Source: Marinoscillum pacificum (lineage in GTDB: Bacteria; Bacteroidota; Bacteroidia; Cytophagales; Cyclobacteriaceae). From it: a DNA stretch of 64,000 nucleotides. Of the stretch, positions 34,930-42,925 are shown one piece after another. The position numbers and the translations under genes are program-made. Position 1 is the first letter of the stretch. The number at the start of each line of letters is the position of its first letter. The stretch is from positions 186,001-250,000 of the forward strand of contig NZ_JAMZMJ010000001.1 of assembly GCF_024714495.1 (NCBI RefSeq), written 5' to 3'. The notes beneath the pieces are model-generated. The model ran no database searches and was not told the DNA's origin. It worked only from the letters and a program-made list of their open reading frames with translations.

Positions 34930-37425
34930 ATGAATAAACTCGAAAATCTGGTTTGTGGAAAGTGGATGACTCCTGAGGGAGATGGCATACCCCAATACGA
35001 TGCTGTCACTGGAGAGGTCATTAGTCTGTGTGGTAGTGAAGGAATAGACTTTGCGGAGATGGCAAATTACGCCAGAACCATTGGCAATGAGAATCTTCGA
35101 AAGATGACTTTCCAGGAACGTGGTATGATGCTCAAGAAATTGGCCATGTTCTTACACAAGCGAAGACATGACTACTATCCACTGAGTTATCGTACAGGTG
35201 CGACCAAAGTAGATAGTTGGATTGATATCGATGGGGGAATAGGTACCTTATTCGCTTATGCGAGCCTTCGGAAGCAGTTTCCAAACACACCATGGCATGT
35301 TGACGGTGAATTGGCTAATCTATCCAAAGAAGGAACATTCATTGGTCACCACATCATGGTTCCAAAGCGTGGTGTGGCTGTGCATATCAATGCTTTCAAC
35401 TTTCCTATTTGGGGTATGTTGGAGAAATGCTCCGTCAATTGGTTAGCCGGCATGCCTGCTATAGTCAAATCAGCAGAGCCTACTTCATTTTTGACAGCAG
35501 CCATGGTCAAAGACATTATTGATTCGAAGATATTGCCAGAAGGAGCACTTCAATTGGTGAACGGACCAGGTAATGGCATTCTCGATCCACTTAATGAGCA
35601 GGATGTGGTAAGCTTCACCGGTTCCGCCAGCACTGGAAGAATGTTGAAAGGCTTTCCGAACATCATTGAAAATTCTATTCCTTTCAATATGGAAGCAGAT
35701 AGTTTGAATGCTTCTGTTCTTGGAGAAGATGCTGTACCCGGAACGGCTGAGTTTGACTTATTCATTAAGGAGGTTCGTAAGGAAATGACCGTGAAGAGTG
35801 GTCAGAAATGTACGGCTATTCGCCGAATTATTGTTCCAGAGAAATTGGTTGAAGATGTACAGATTGCCTTAGGAAAGCAACTTGGCAAAGTCACCATTGG
35901 TAATCCAACCAATGAAGCTGTCAGAATGGGAGCACTTGTGAGTAAAGAGCAAGTGGAAGAGGTTAACAAGCAGGTTAACAAGCTCTTATCGGAATGTGAA
36001 GTTGCCTTTGGTGATCCTCAAGGTCAGTTTGATTTGATAGAGGCAGATGCTTCTAAGGGTGCGTTTTACTCTCCTTTACTGATGATTAATAATGACCCTT
36101 TCAAGAAGACCTTAACGCACGAAACGGAAGCATTTGGACCTGTAAGCACAATCATGCCTTACAAGACTCTCGATGAAGCGGTTGAATTAGCTCAGATGGG
36201 TAAAGGGTCTTTGGTAAGTTCCATTGCAACTTTCGATGATGCTATTGCCAAGGAGTTCGTGGTTGGCGCAGCTTCTCATCATGGTCGTATTTTGGTTTTG
36301 AATAGAGAAAGTGCGAAAGAAAGCACAGGTCACGGTTCACCAATGCCGATGCTGACTCATGGAGGTCCGGGACGAGCTGGAGGCGGAGAAGAAATGGGTG
36401 GTAAGCGTGGTGTCATGCATTACTTGCAGCGTTGTGCTATTCAAGGTACTCCAACAACTTTGACTGCCATTACCGAGCAATATCAGCCAGGAGCCAAAGT
36501 ACAGGAAGCACCTCAGCATCCATTCAAATATTACTTTGAGGACATCAAACCTGGTATGTCATTGACAACCCATAAGCGCACAGTAACGGATAATGACATT
36601 CAGAATTTTGCCAATCTGACCTGGGATCATTTCTATGCGCACACGGACATCACTTCGTTGAAAGGAACGATCTTCGAAAAGCGTGCTGCTCATGGCTATT
36701 TCTTGTTATCGGCCGGAGCTGGATTGTTTGTTCATCCAAACAAAGGTCCTGTTCAGGCTAACTACGGTTTGGATGAATGTCGTTTTTTGAAGCCCATTTA
36801 CCACAACGACACGATCTATGTTCGATTGACTTGTAAGCAAAAAATTGATCGGGATTCGCGAGGAAGAGAGTTTCCAGCAGGTGTGGTGAAATGGTATGAG
36901 GAGATTTTTGATGCAAACGATGAGTTAGTGGCTTTTGCTACAATTCTTACGTTGGTTCAGAAAAAGTGCCCATTTGATGAGATAAGTAGATCATATCTGG
37001 AAGAGAAGCTGTCACTCTTGACTGAAGACATGCAGCCACAGTGGGGTATCATGACCCCACAACACATGGTGGAGCACATCGAGTTTTTCCATCGCATGTC
37101 AATAGGTGAGATTCCAACGACTATTGAAACGCCCGAGAAATACATCGAGCGTCTTCAGGAGAGTTTGTATACTTATGAACCAATGGTGAAGAAGTTTGAT
37201 CATCCATTGCTCAGAAAAGGAGAAACAGAAGACTTAAGATATGGAAGCCTGGCCGAGGCTAAGGAGATGCTTCTGGAAGCATATGATCAGTTTGAAGCCT
37301 ATTTCAAAGAAAATCCTGATGCAGAAACGCCAAATACGGTTTTCGGAATGCTAAACAAGGATCTTTGGGATCTATTGAATAGAAAACACTTTGATCATCA
37401 TTTTAGACAATTTGGAATTGTTTAG
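34930..37425 (+). CDS. paaZ: PaaZ ring-opening hydrolase/dehydrogenase with extra C-terminal domain
   Basis: 831 residues, about 150 longer than E. coli PaaZ. Residues 1 to about 515 are an aldehyde dehydrogenase domain with catalytic Cys about 294 (SGQKCTAIRRI) and the Glu in NMEADSLNAS. Residues about 530-675 are a MaoC-type (R)-hydratase with its Asp/His pair in TWDHFYAH (about 563). Together these hydrolyse oxepin-CoA and oxidise the resulting aldehyde to 3-oxo-5,6-dehydrosuberyl-CoA. Residues about 685-831 form an added helical domain (MTPQHMVEHIEFFHRM; LNRKHFDHHFRQFGI) resembling DinB/DUF1569-like metal-binding bundles. Its role is unknown. Confidence 0.95.
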   Translation: MNKLENLVCGKWMTPEGDGIPQYDAVTGEVISLCGSEGIDFAEMANYARTIGNENLRKMTFQERGMMLKKLAMFLHKRRHDYYPLSYRTGATKVDSWIDIDGGIGTLFAYASLRKQFPNTPWHVDGELANLSKEGTFIGHHIMVPKRGVAVHINAFNFPIWGMLEKCSVNWLAGMPAIVKSAEPTSFLTAAMVKDIIDSKILPEGALQLVNGPGNGILDPLNEQDVVSFTGSASTGRMLKGFPNIIENSIPFNMEADSLNASVLGEDAVPGTAEFDLFIKEVRKEMTVKSGQKCTAIRRIIVPEKLVEDVQIALGKQLGKVTIGNPTNEAVRMGALVSKEQVEEVNKQVNKLLSECEVAFGDPQGQFDLIEADASKGAFYSPLLMINNDPFKKTLTHETEAFGPVSTIMPYKTLDEAVELAQMGKGSLVSSIATFDDAIAKEFVVGAASHHGRILVLNRESAKESTGHGSPMPMLTHGGPGRAGGGEEMGGKRGVMHYLQRCAIQGTPTTLTAITEQYQPGAKVQEAPQHPFKYYFEDIKPGMSLTTHKRTVTDNDIQNFANLTWDHFYAHTDITSLKGTIFEKRAAHGYFLLSAGAGLFVHPNKGPVQANYGLDECRFLKPIYHNDTIYVRLTCKQKIDRDSRGREFPAGVVKWYEEIFDANDELVAFATILTLVQKKCPFDEISRSYLEEKLSLLTEDMQPQWGIMTPQHMVEHIEFFHRMSIGEIPTTIETPEKYIERLQESLYTYEPMVKKFDHPLLRKGETEDLRYGSLAEAKEMLLEAYDQFEAYFKENPDAETPNTVFGMLNKDLWDLLNRKHFDHHFRQFGIV

Positions 37426-37426
37426 T

Positions 37427-37533
37427 AGTGACTGGTGGATTGGTTATTAGTGGAGAAGTGATTGGTAAAAAGGAAGTTGTTTGCTAATTTATTTCAAGTT
37501 CGATACTAATCACTCATCAAGGACCACTAGTCA
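37427..37533. repeat. Inverted repeat, AGTGACTAGTG family, copy 3
   Basis: TGACTGGTGG (37429-37438) faces CCACTAGTCA (37524-37533), 9 of 10 matching, with further TTATTAGT/ACTAATCA partners inside. It lies between paaZ and the four-helix-bundle gene. Confidence 0.7.
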
Positions 37534-37543
37534 TTAAAAAACT

Positions 37544-37918
37544 ATGGAACACCGCAGTTTTACCGATTTAGAAATTTGGAAAAGAGGAAGGGAATTAAGA
37601 AAAGATGTTTTCATGCTTTCGAAGACTTTTCCCAAAGAAGAAAAGTATGATTTAGTTAGTCAGATTGTTAGGTCATCCAGATCTGTTTGTGCAAATATTG
37701 CCGAAGGACATGGTCGTTTTCATTTCCAAGAAAACATACAATTCTGTAGAGTAGCACGAGGTTCTATTTCTGAAACCTTAGATCACATGACCTGTGCTTT
37801 AGATTGTGAATATATTGATGAAAGTACCTTAATAGGTTACAAAGAAAGGATTGAAGAGCTGACAAGAATGATCAATGGTTATATTAATTATTTGAAAAGA
37901 ATGAAAAAGGGTGAATGA
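37544..37918 (+). CDS. Four-helix bundle protein (23S rRNA IVS/S23-like)
   Basis: 124 residues, complete. It matches the small four-helix-bundle family first seen in 23S rRNA intervening sequences: FTDLEIWKRGRELRKDVFML at the start, the central SQIVRSSRSVCANIAEGHGR, and helices to the end. The family resembles Avd accessory proteins of diversity-generating retroelements; no retroelement is visible here. It sits inside the paa operon, flanked on both sides by copies of the AGTGACTAGTG inverted repeat, which suggests it was inserted as a unit. It has no obvious role in phenylacetate breakdown. Confidence 0.9.
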   Translation: MEHRSFTDLEIWKRGRELRKDVFMLSKTFPKEEKYDLVSQIVRSSRSVCANIAEGHGRFHFQENIQFCRVARGSISETLDHMTCALDCEYIDESTLIGYKERIEELTRMINGYINYLKRMKKGE

Positions 37919-37924
37919 TGTCTC

Positions 37925-37958
37925 GTGACTAGTAATTTTTGTCTTTAAACTAATCACT
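37925..37958. repeat. Inverted repeat, AGTGACTAGTG family, copy 4
   Basis: GTGACTAGT (37925-37933) faces ACTAATCAC (37949-37957), 8 of 9 matching, in the gap between the four-helix-bundle gene and the paaF-like gene. Confidence 0.65.
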
Positions 37959-37981
37959 CTTAACATTAACCAAAAATAGAA

Positions 37982-38737
37982 ATGCAACAACCCTACGTAA
38001 ATAGAATAAACGGCCCAAAAGGCATCACGACCATAGAGTTCTTTCATCCGAAGCATAATTCATTGCCAAGTGCTGTGCTAGCAGAACTAGCTAAGAAGAT
38101 TACAACAGCTGGACAAGATGATTCGGTAAACGTGATCATCCTTAGAAGTGGTGGAGAACGCACGTTCTGTGCAGGAGCCAGCTTCGATGAGTTAATCAAT
38201 ATCAATGACTTTGAGACAGGTAAAAAGTTCTTCTCTGGGTTTGCCAACGTGATCAATGCTTGTCGAAAATGTCCAAAATTGATCATTGGTCGCGTACAAG
38301 GAAAAGCAGTTGGAGGTGGTGTAGGAGTGGTATCCGCTGTGGACTATTGTTTTGCTACACAGTTTGCTTCTGTCAAGCTTAGTGAGTTGAATGTAGGCAT
38401 AGGACCATTCGTGGTTGGACCTGCGGTTCAGCGCAAAATAGGATTGTCTGCTATGAGCCAGTTGACCATCAATGCAGATGAATTCAAGTCAGCAAATTGG
38501 GCTTTGGACAAAGGCTTGTTTGCTGAGGTTTTTGATGATGCAGAAGCAATGGATGCAGCAATCGACAAACTAGCGAACTACTTAGCTAATACCAATCCAG
38601 AAGCTCGAGCTGAACTCAAGAGAATCTTCTGGGAAGGCTGTGAAAACTGGGATGAATTATTAGCAAGTCGAGCGGAGCAAAGTGGTCGATTGGTATTGTC
38701 AGAGTTCACCAAAACGGCCTTGGCCAAGTACAAATGA
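37982..38737 (+). CDS. paaF: Enoyl-CoA hydratase/isomerase, probable PaaF
   Basis: 251 residues, crotonase superfamily. Oxyanion-hole segments are FCAGASFDEL (about 61-70) and GKAVGGGVGVVSAVD (about 105-119), and the second-Glu region is KLSELNVGIGPFV. In the paa context it most likely hydrates 2,3-dehydroadipyl-CoA to 3-hydroxyadipyl-CoA before PaaH, the one crotonase step otherwise unfilled. The sequence is divergent from E. coli PaaF, so the assignment rests mainly on position. It overlaps paaY by 4 bp. Confidence 0.8.
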   Translation: MQQPYVNRINGPKGITTIEFFHPKHNSLPSAVLAELAKKITTAGQDDSVNVIILRSGGERTFCAGASFDELININDFETGKKFFSGFANVINACRKCPKLIIGRVQGKAVGGGVGVVSAVDYCFATQFASVKLSELNVGIGPFVVGPAVQRKIGLSAMSQLTINADEFKSANWALDKGLFAEVFDDAEAMDAAIDKLANYLANTNPEARAELKRIFWEGCENWDELLASRAEQSGRLVLSEFTKTALAKYK

Positions 38738-39333
38738 TTTACGAATTCAATGGCTTTATTCCGGTAGTCGATCCAACGTCTTTTGTACATCCAATGGCAG
38801 TTGTTACGGGTGATGTGATCATTGGAAAGCATTGCTACATTGGTCCAGGAGCTGCTATTAGAGGTGATTGGGGTCGAATCATCCTGGAAGATGGCTGCAA
38901 TGTGCAGGAAAACTGTACCATTCACATGTTTCCTAATAAAACGGTCACGCTTCATGAGTATGCACATATAGGTCATGGGGCGATTGTACACGGCGCTAAT
39001 ATCGGTCGCAATAGCATGATTGGGATGAATGCCGTAATCATGGACAATGTGGAAATCGGAGAGGAGTGCATCATTGGAGCGCTGGCATTTATCAAAGCAG
39101 GAGAAGAAATCCCTCGAAGAAGCTTAGTGGTTGGCAATCCTGCCAGGATCATCAAAGAAGTTTCCGATGAGATGATTGCCTGGAAGACGGAAGGCACTAA
39201 GATCTATCAGAAATTACCAATGGATTGTTACAAATCCTTGAAGGAAGTTGAGCCGCTTCGAGAAGCAGATGAGGAGAGACTTCAACGAAAAATTGAGGTA
39301 GACTACAATCCGATTAGTGAGCGTAAGGGATGA
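38734..39333 (+). CDS. paaY: Gamma-carbonic anhydrase-like hexapeptide protein PaaY
   Basis: 199 residues, left-handed beta-helix of hexapeptide repeats (GPGAAIRGDWGRI, ENCTIHMFPN, HIGHGAIVHGANIG). The three-His zinc pattern of gamma-class carbonic anhydrases is suggested by the His residues in IHMF, HIGH and VHGA. PaaY is reported to act as a CoA thioesterase that removes toxic 2-hydroxycyclohepta-1,4,6-triene-1-formyl-CoA. The C-terminal helix ends in a charged tail. It starts 4 bp inside the paaF-like gene. Confidence 0.92.
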   Translation: MIYEFNGFIPVVDPTSFVHPMAVVTGDVIIGKHCYIGPGAAIRGDWGRIILEDGCNVQENCTIHMFPNKTVTLHEYAHIGHGAIVHGANIGRNSMIGMNAVIMDNVEIGEECIIGALAFIKAGEEIPRRSLVVGNPARIIKEVSDEMIAWKTEGTKIYQKLPMDCYKSLKEVEPLREADEERLQRKIEVDYNPISERKG

Positions 39334-39418
39334 TCTTGGCCAACTGATCAAGTTAACTTTCTTGATTTACCTTCGTAGATAAGACAGTATCTAATCATCA
39401 AATTGGCAACCTCAACTT

Positions 39419-40510
39419 TTGTACGCTCACCTGGTCATCTTCATTGGTAGTTTTATCGCTTTCTCCCTGGTCTTCTTTCTATTGACCAAAAGGGACAGGA
39501 AAAAGCCTTATGTTTACCTGGCTCTTTTCTTACTCAGTATCGGACTATTTCAAGTCCTACATTATTTGCGAGTGGAAGGAATCATGAAGGAGTATTTACC
39601 GCACTTACTGCGTTTGCGTTTTTTGATTCATGGATTCACCGGAGCACTGTTTTTCTCTTATATCGTCGAGTCGTTAGGTTTGGCGGTATCAAATGTCAGA
39701 AAAGCACTTATTTACTTGCCTGCCTTTCTAGGAGCGGTATTAGTAGTGCCGTACCTGCTGCAATCAGCCGACTTTAAACGAGAATGGGAGTTCTCTGAGT
39801 TTACACCCATTGCCTATTACATCAATTACCTCATCGCACGAGGAACGCTTTTAATCTATTGCATTTTGGCTTGGAATGTCATCCAGAAAAAGCGAAAGGA
39901 TCTTAAAAAGGAAACTTATCAATGGCTTGCCTTCATTACTACAGCTTGCTTCTTCAGCAGCCTAATTACTTCGGGAATCACATTCGTTGATTTTGTGATC
40001 TATGATTTCGTGAGTTACCATTGGTTACATCTATCTAGTACCGTATTGGTCATTTTGATTGCTGTTAAAGCCATTCGAGAAGGACACCTGAGCCAACAGC
40101 TTGTTGCGAATTCAAAAGCAAAATCATACCAATCTTCTAGTTTAAGTGAGGAACATGCGAGCGATATACTGTCCAGACTAGATGATCTCATGGAGCAACA
40201 ACAGTTGTATTTACAATCCAAATTGACCCTGCCAGAAACGGCAAAAAACCTCAACGAATCTCCTCACAATGTTTCGCAAAGTCTGAATCAGTACCGCTCC
40301 ATCAAGTTCAATGACTTTGTCAATCAATGGCGATTGGAAAGATTGATTCAACAATTAGAAAAAGGTGAACTTCAGCATAAGACCTTATTAGGGATTGCTA
40401 TGGAATGTGGTTTCAATTCCAAGTCAAGTTTCAATCTGGCTTTTAAAAAATACAAGGGGATGTCGCCAACCCAATTTCTAAAAAATATGTCTGATAAAAT
40501 GGTCGCTTAA
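39419..40510 (+). CDS. Membrane-bound AraC family regulator
   Basis: 363 residues from a TTG at 39419; no ATG or GTG lies between it and the in-frame stop at 39392. The N-terminal ~225 residues hold about seven membrane spans (for example YAHLVIFIGSFIAFSLVFFL), and the C-terminal ~100 residues are an AraC-type double helix-turn-helix (LPETAKNLNESPHNVSQSL; GIAMECGFNSKSSFNLAFKK). Such 7TM-AraC proteins are common in Bacteroidota. It could sense a membrane or external signal; a link to the paa genes is only positional (86 bp after paaY). Confidence 0.8.
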   Translation: MYAHLVIFIGSFIAFSLVFFLLTKRDRKKPYVYLALFLLSIGLFQVLHYLRVEGIMKEYLPHLLRLRFLIHGFTGALFFSYIVESLGLAVSNVRKALIYLPAFLGAVLVVPYLLQSADFKREWEFSEFTPIAYYINYLIARGTLLIYCILAWNVIQKKRKDLKKETYQWLAFITTACFFSSLITSGITFVDFVIYDFVSYHWLHLSSTVLVILIAVKAIREGHLSQQLVANSKAKSYQSSSLSEEHASDILSRLDDLMEQQQLYLQSKLTLPETAKNLNESPHNVSQSLNQYRSIKFNDFVNQWRLERLIQQLEKGELQHKTLLGIAMECGFNSKSSFNLAFKKYKGMSPTQFLKNMSDKMVA

Positions 40511-40587
40511 TTGGTGCAATATTATAAATATGGTCGATTAGGAGCTTTTTAAAGCTGATTTTAGCCATCAAAAGTTAAGATCAAAAC

Positions 40588-42105
40588 ATGAACAAAATCT
40601 GTTACCTTTTAATTGTTGCGGGACTTATTGGGTGTTCTCAACCTGAATTTATCTCGGGAGAAGAAGCCCTAGAAGATCTCAATGCCTTCCAGGAAGATCT
40701 GGAATTTGGAGCGTCCTATTGTAATCTTGCTGACGTATCAGTAGCATCAAACTTGGAACCTCTCAAAACTTACTTTGGAGCTCAGGAAAAAGTCTCAGTC
40801 CTTGAATTGTTGGATAGTCTGTCTAAAACGATGGGCTACTTTGGTGATCGTCATTCCTATGTTCGGGTAGCGGATGATCCGAGAAATACAGAAATATCCT
40901 ATTTGCCCTTCGCTACTACACCTTTTCAGGATAGTCTGGTAATAGCTGTAAAACCAAACAATGATCAAACGTATGATTTGGTTTATCCGAAATATCCAGT
41001 CCTGAAATCGGTCAATGGAATGAGGGTAGACGAGCTGATGGACAAGGCGGATTACCAGCATCAGAAAGCTCCAAAAGAAGCTAAATTCTATCGAGAGGTC
41101 ATTAAACTTGTCTTTATAGAGAAAAAACTTCAACGAGCCGGCATTCCTTTCACTAATTCATTGAAGTGTGTTTTTACGGATTTACATAATGCCAAGGATA
41201 CTGTTGTAACCATCCATACTTCTAAAGAACGCATTGCTTGGAGTGAATTGGCAGATAAAACCGAAAAAGACAAGGAGTCACTTTTTGGAGATCAAGAAGG
41301 ATTATTTCAGCGTATGGATGATGTGGGGATCATTACCATTCCAGAAATGGTGAGGAAGGGAAAAGACGAGTCTAAGGGCTTCTATGACTTGCTTCAAGAG
41401 AAGATGTTAGATTTTCGAGATACAGATGCATTGGTCATTGATGTGCGCAACAATCCTGGAGGACAAAGACATTTTATTGGCTTTTTCTCGCATTACTTTT
41501 CTGATCCAGAGCACCCCTGGGTAGCCAATGTGGCTTTAGCAAGGGAAACTACGGTGGATAATGATGAGTACAATGATCGCATGAGAGCCATGAATCGGGA
41601 TCAATTGAATTCGCGTTTCTTATTTCAATGGAATAGTCCGTATTGGAATGATCAGGAACGAATAGCCATCGATCAATTCATGTCATCTTTCGAACCTAAA
41701 CTAGCGTTTGATTCCGCTGATTTCAGTGCACCGCATTTGATGGTTTTGCCAATTCGTGAGTTTCCAGTGGATAGTTATCGATACACTCAACCAGTTTATA
41801 TTCTGGCCAATGAAGGCTCATTTAGTGCGGCAACAGTGCTGGTTACAGCTTTTAAAGGTCATCCTAATGTTCAAATTGTCGGCAAGAAAGTAGATGGATC
41901 CAGCGGAATGTCTTACAGGTCTGAGTTGCCCAATTCCAAAATCCTTTACAAGTATTCCAGAATGGTGTCTTTCCAACGAAATGGACTTACATTAGACGGA
42001 AATGGAGTAGAACCAGATATTGTTTTGAAGCGCGATCTGGATCATGTGTTAGCTCGCCGTGATGCTCAGATGGAGGAACTACTTAAACTTATCAACAATA
42101 AATAA
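40588..42105 (+). CDS. S41-type peptidase-like lipoprotein
   Basis: 505 residues. Lipobox IGCSQ (Cys about 16) marks a lipoprotein. The C-terminal half is a tail-specific protease (S41) fold: DALVIDVRNNPGGQ (about 280-293), YILANEGSFSAATVLVTAF with the nucleophile Ser candidate in GSFSAAT (about 413), and GNGVEPDI near the end. The expected catalytic Lys four residues after the Ser is not obvious, so activity is uncertain. The N-terminal half is a helical lid of unknown partner. It stands alone. Confidence 0.85.
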   Translation: MNKICYLLIVAGLIGCSQPEFISGEEALEDLNAFQEDLEFGASYCNLADVSVASNLEPLKTYFGAQEKVSVLELLDSLSKTMGYFGDRHSYVRVADDPRNTEISYLPFATTPFQDSLVIAVKPNNDQTYDLVYPKYPVLKSVNGMRVDELMDKADYQHQKAPKEAKFYREVIKLVFIEKKLQRAGIPFTNSLKCVFTDLHNAKDTVVTIHTSKERIAWSELADKTEKDKESLFGDQEGLFQRMDDVGIITIPEMVRKGKDESKGFYDLLQEKMLDFRDTDALVIDVRNNPGGQRHFIGFFSHYFSDPEHPWVANVALARETTVDNDEYNDRMRAMNRDQLNSRFLFQWNSPYWNDQERIAIDQFMSSFEPKLAFDSADFSAPHLMVLPIREFPVDSYRYTQPVYILANEGSFSAATVLVTAFKGHPNVQIVGKKVDGSSGMSYRSELPNSKILYKYSRMVSFQRNGLTLDGNGVEPDIVLKRDLDHVLARRDAQMEELLKLINNK

Positions 42106-42116
42106 TTTGAATTTAT

Positions 42117-42168
42117 CGCCTTTCCCTTTATGGGTGCCCGGCTTAGGGAATTAAAGGGTGAAAAGGCG
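42117..42168. repeat. Long inverted repeat, possible terminator
   Basis: CGCCTTT (42117-42123) pairs with AAAGGCG (42162-42168) and CCCTTTA (42124-42130) with TAAAGGG (42152-42158), separated by a 3-nt bulge. The loop has an inner GC-rich part. No T tract follows, so it may be a palindromic repeat rather than a terminator. Confidence 0.5.
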
Positions 42169-42213
42169 AAACTTGTAAAATAGGTTTAGTTTTGAATTGC
42201 TAAACAGAAGTTC

Positions 42214-42849
42214 ATGAAAGTTCTCTCCATCCAGGTTGGCCAACCAAAAATTATACTTTACAATAACAGAGAAGTAAAGACCAGTATTTTTAAAGAAGCT
42301 GTCAATGGCCTGGTAAAAGTCAAGAAATTAGGTCTTGAAGGAGATACACAATCAGACTTGACAGTCCATGGAGGTCAGTTCAAAGCCGTTTATGCTTATC
42401 CTGCTGAACATTTTGAGTATTGGAATTCCATAGCTCCACAGCATGAATTTGAAAATGGAGCTTTTGGTGAGAATCTTACTACAACAGGTTTGCTGGAGAC
42501 AGAAGTTTCGATTGGGGATGTTTATCAGATCGGTTCAGTGGTGATCAAAGTAACTCAACCACGTTTTCCTTGTTTCAAACTGGGGGTCAAGTATGATGAC
42601 AATCAGATGATCAAGCTTTTTCATGATAGCCTCAAATCAGGAATCTACTTTGAAGTGCTGGAAGAGGGTGAGTTCTGTGCTGGTGATGACATCAAATCCA
42701 TTACCAAAAGTGGTGGAATGGCCATTCATGATTTTACGGTAGCCAAAAATTCCAATGGCTCAGAAGTTGAATTGATCAAAAGGCTGATTACGGATCCCCA
42801 TTTAATGGATGAGTGGAAGGAATATTTTGAAGGGAAGCTGAGGGCTTAA
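42214..42849 (+). CDS. MOSC domain protein, YiiM-like
   Basis: 211 residues. A MOSC fold with the family landmarks LEGDTQSDLTVHGGQFKAVY (about 43-62), AYPAEHFEYW, ENLTTTGL and the conserved Cys in QPRFPCFKLG (about 121). MOSC proteins handle molybdenum cofactor sulfur; the YiiM branch reduces N-hydroxylated compounds with a 3-alpha helix C-terminal extension, which is present here (residues about 165-211). The cytoplasmic partner reductase is not nearby. Monocistronic in appearance. Confidence 0.9.
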   Translation: MKVLSIQVGQPKIILYNNREVKTSIFKEAVNGLVKVKKLGLEGDTQSDLTVHGGQFKAVYAYPAEHFEYWNSIAPQHEFENGAFGENLTTTGLLETEVSIGDVYQIGSVVIKVTQPRFPCFKLGVKYDDNQMIKLFHDSLKSGIYFEVLEEGEFCAGDDIKSITKSGGMAIHDFTVAKNSNGSEVELIKRLITDPHLMDEWKEYFEGKLRA

Positions 42850-42925
42850 TTCTAATGACCATGCTTATAGGAGATAACTTTCAATTACGTTATTTTTGAC
42901 ATACTCCAACAGCCATTTGTATTAC

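Noticed and set aside
37544-37918. Possible diversity-generating retroelement because of the Avd-like gene
   Set aside because: No reverse transcriptase, no template or variable repeat pair seen within the window.
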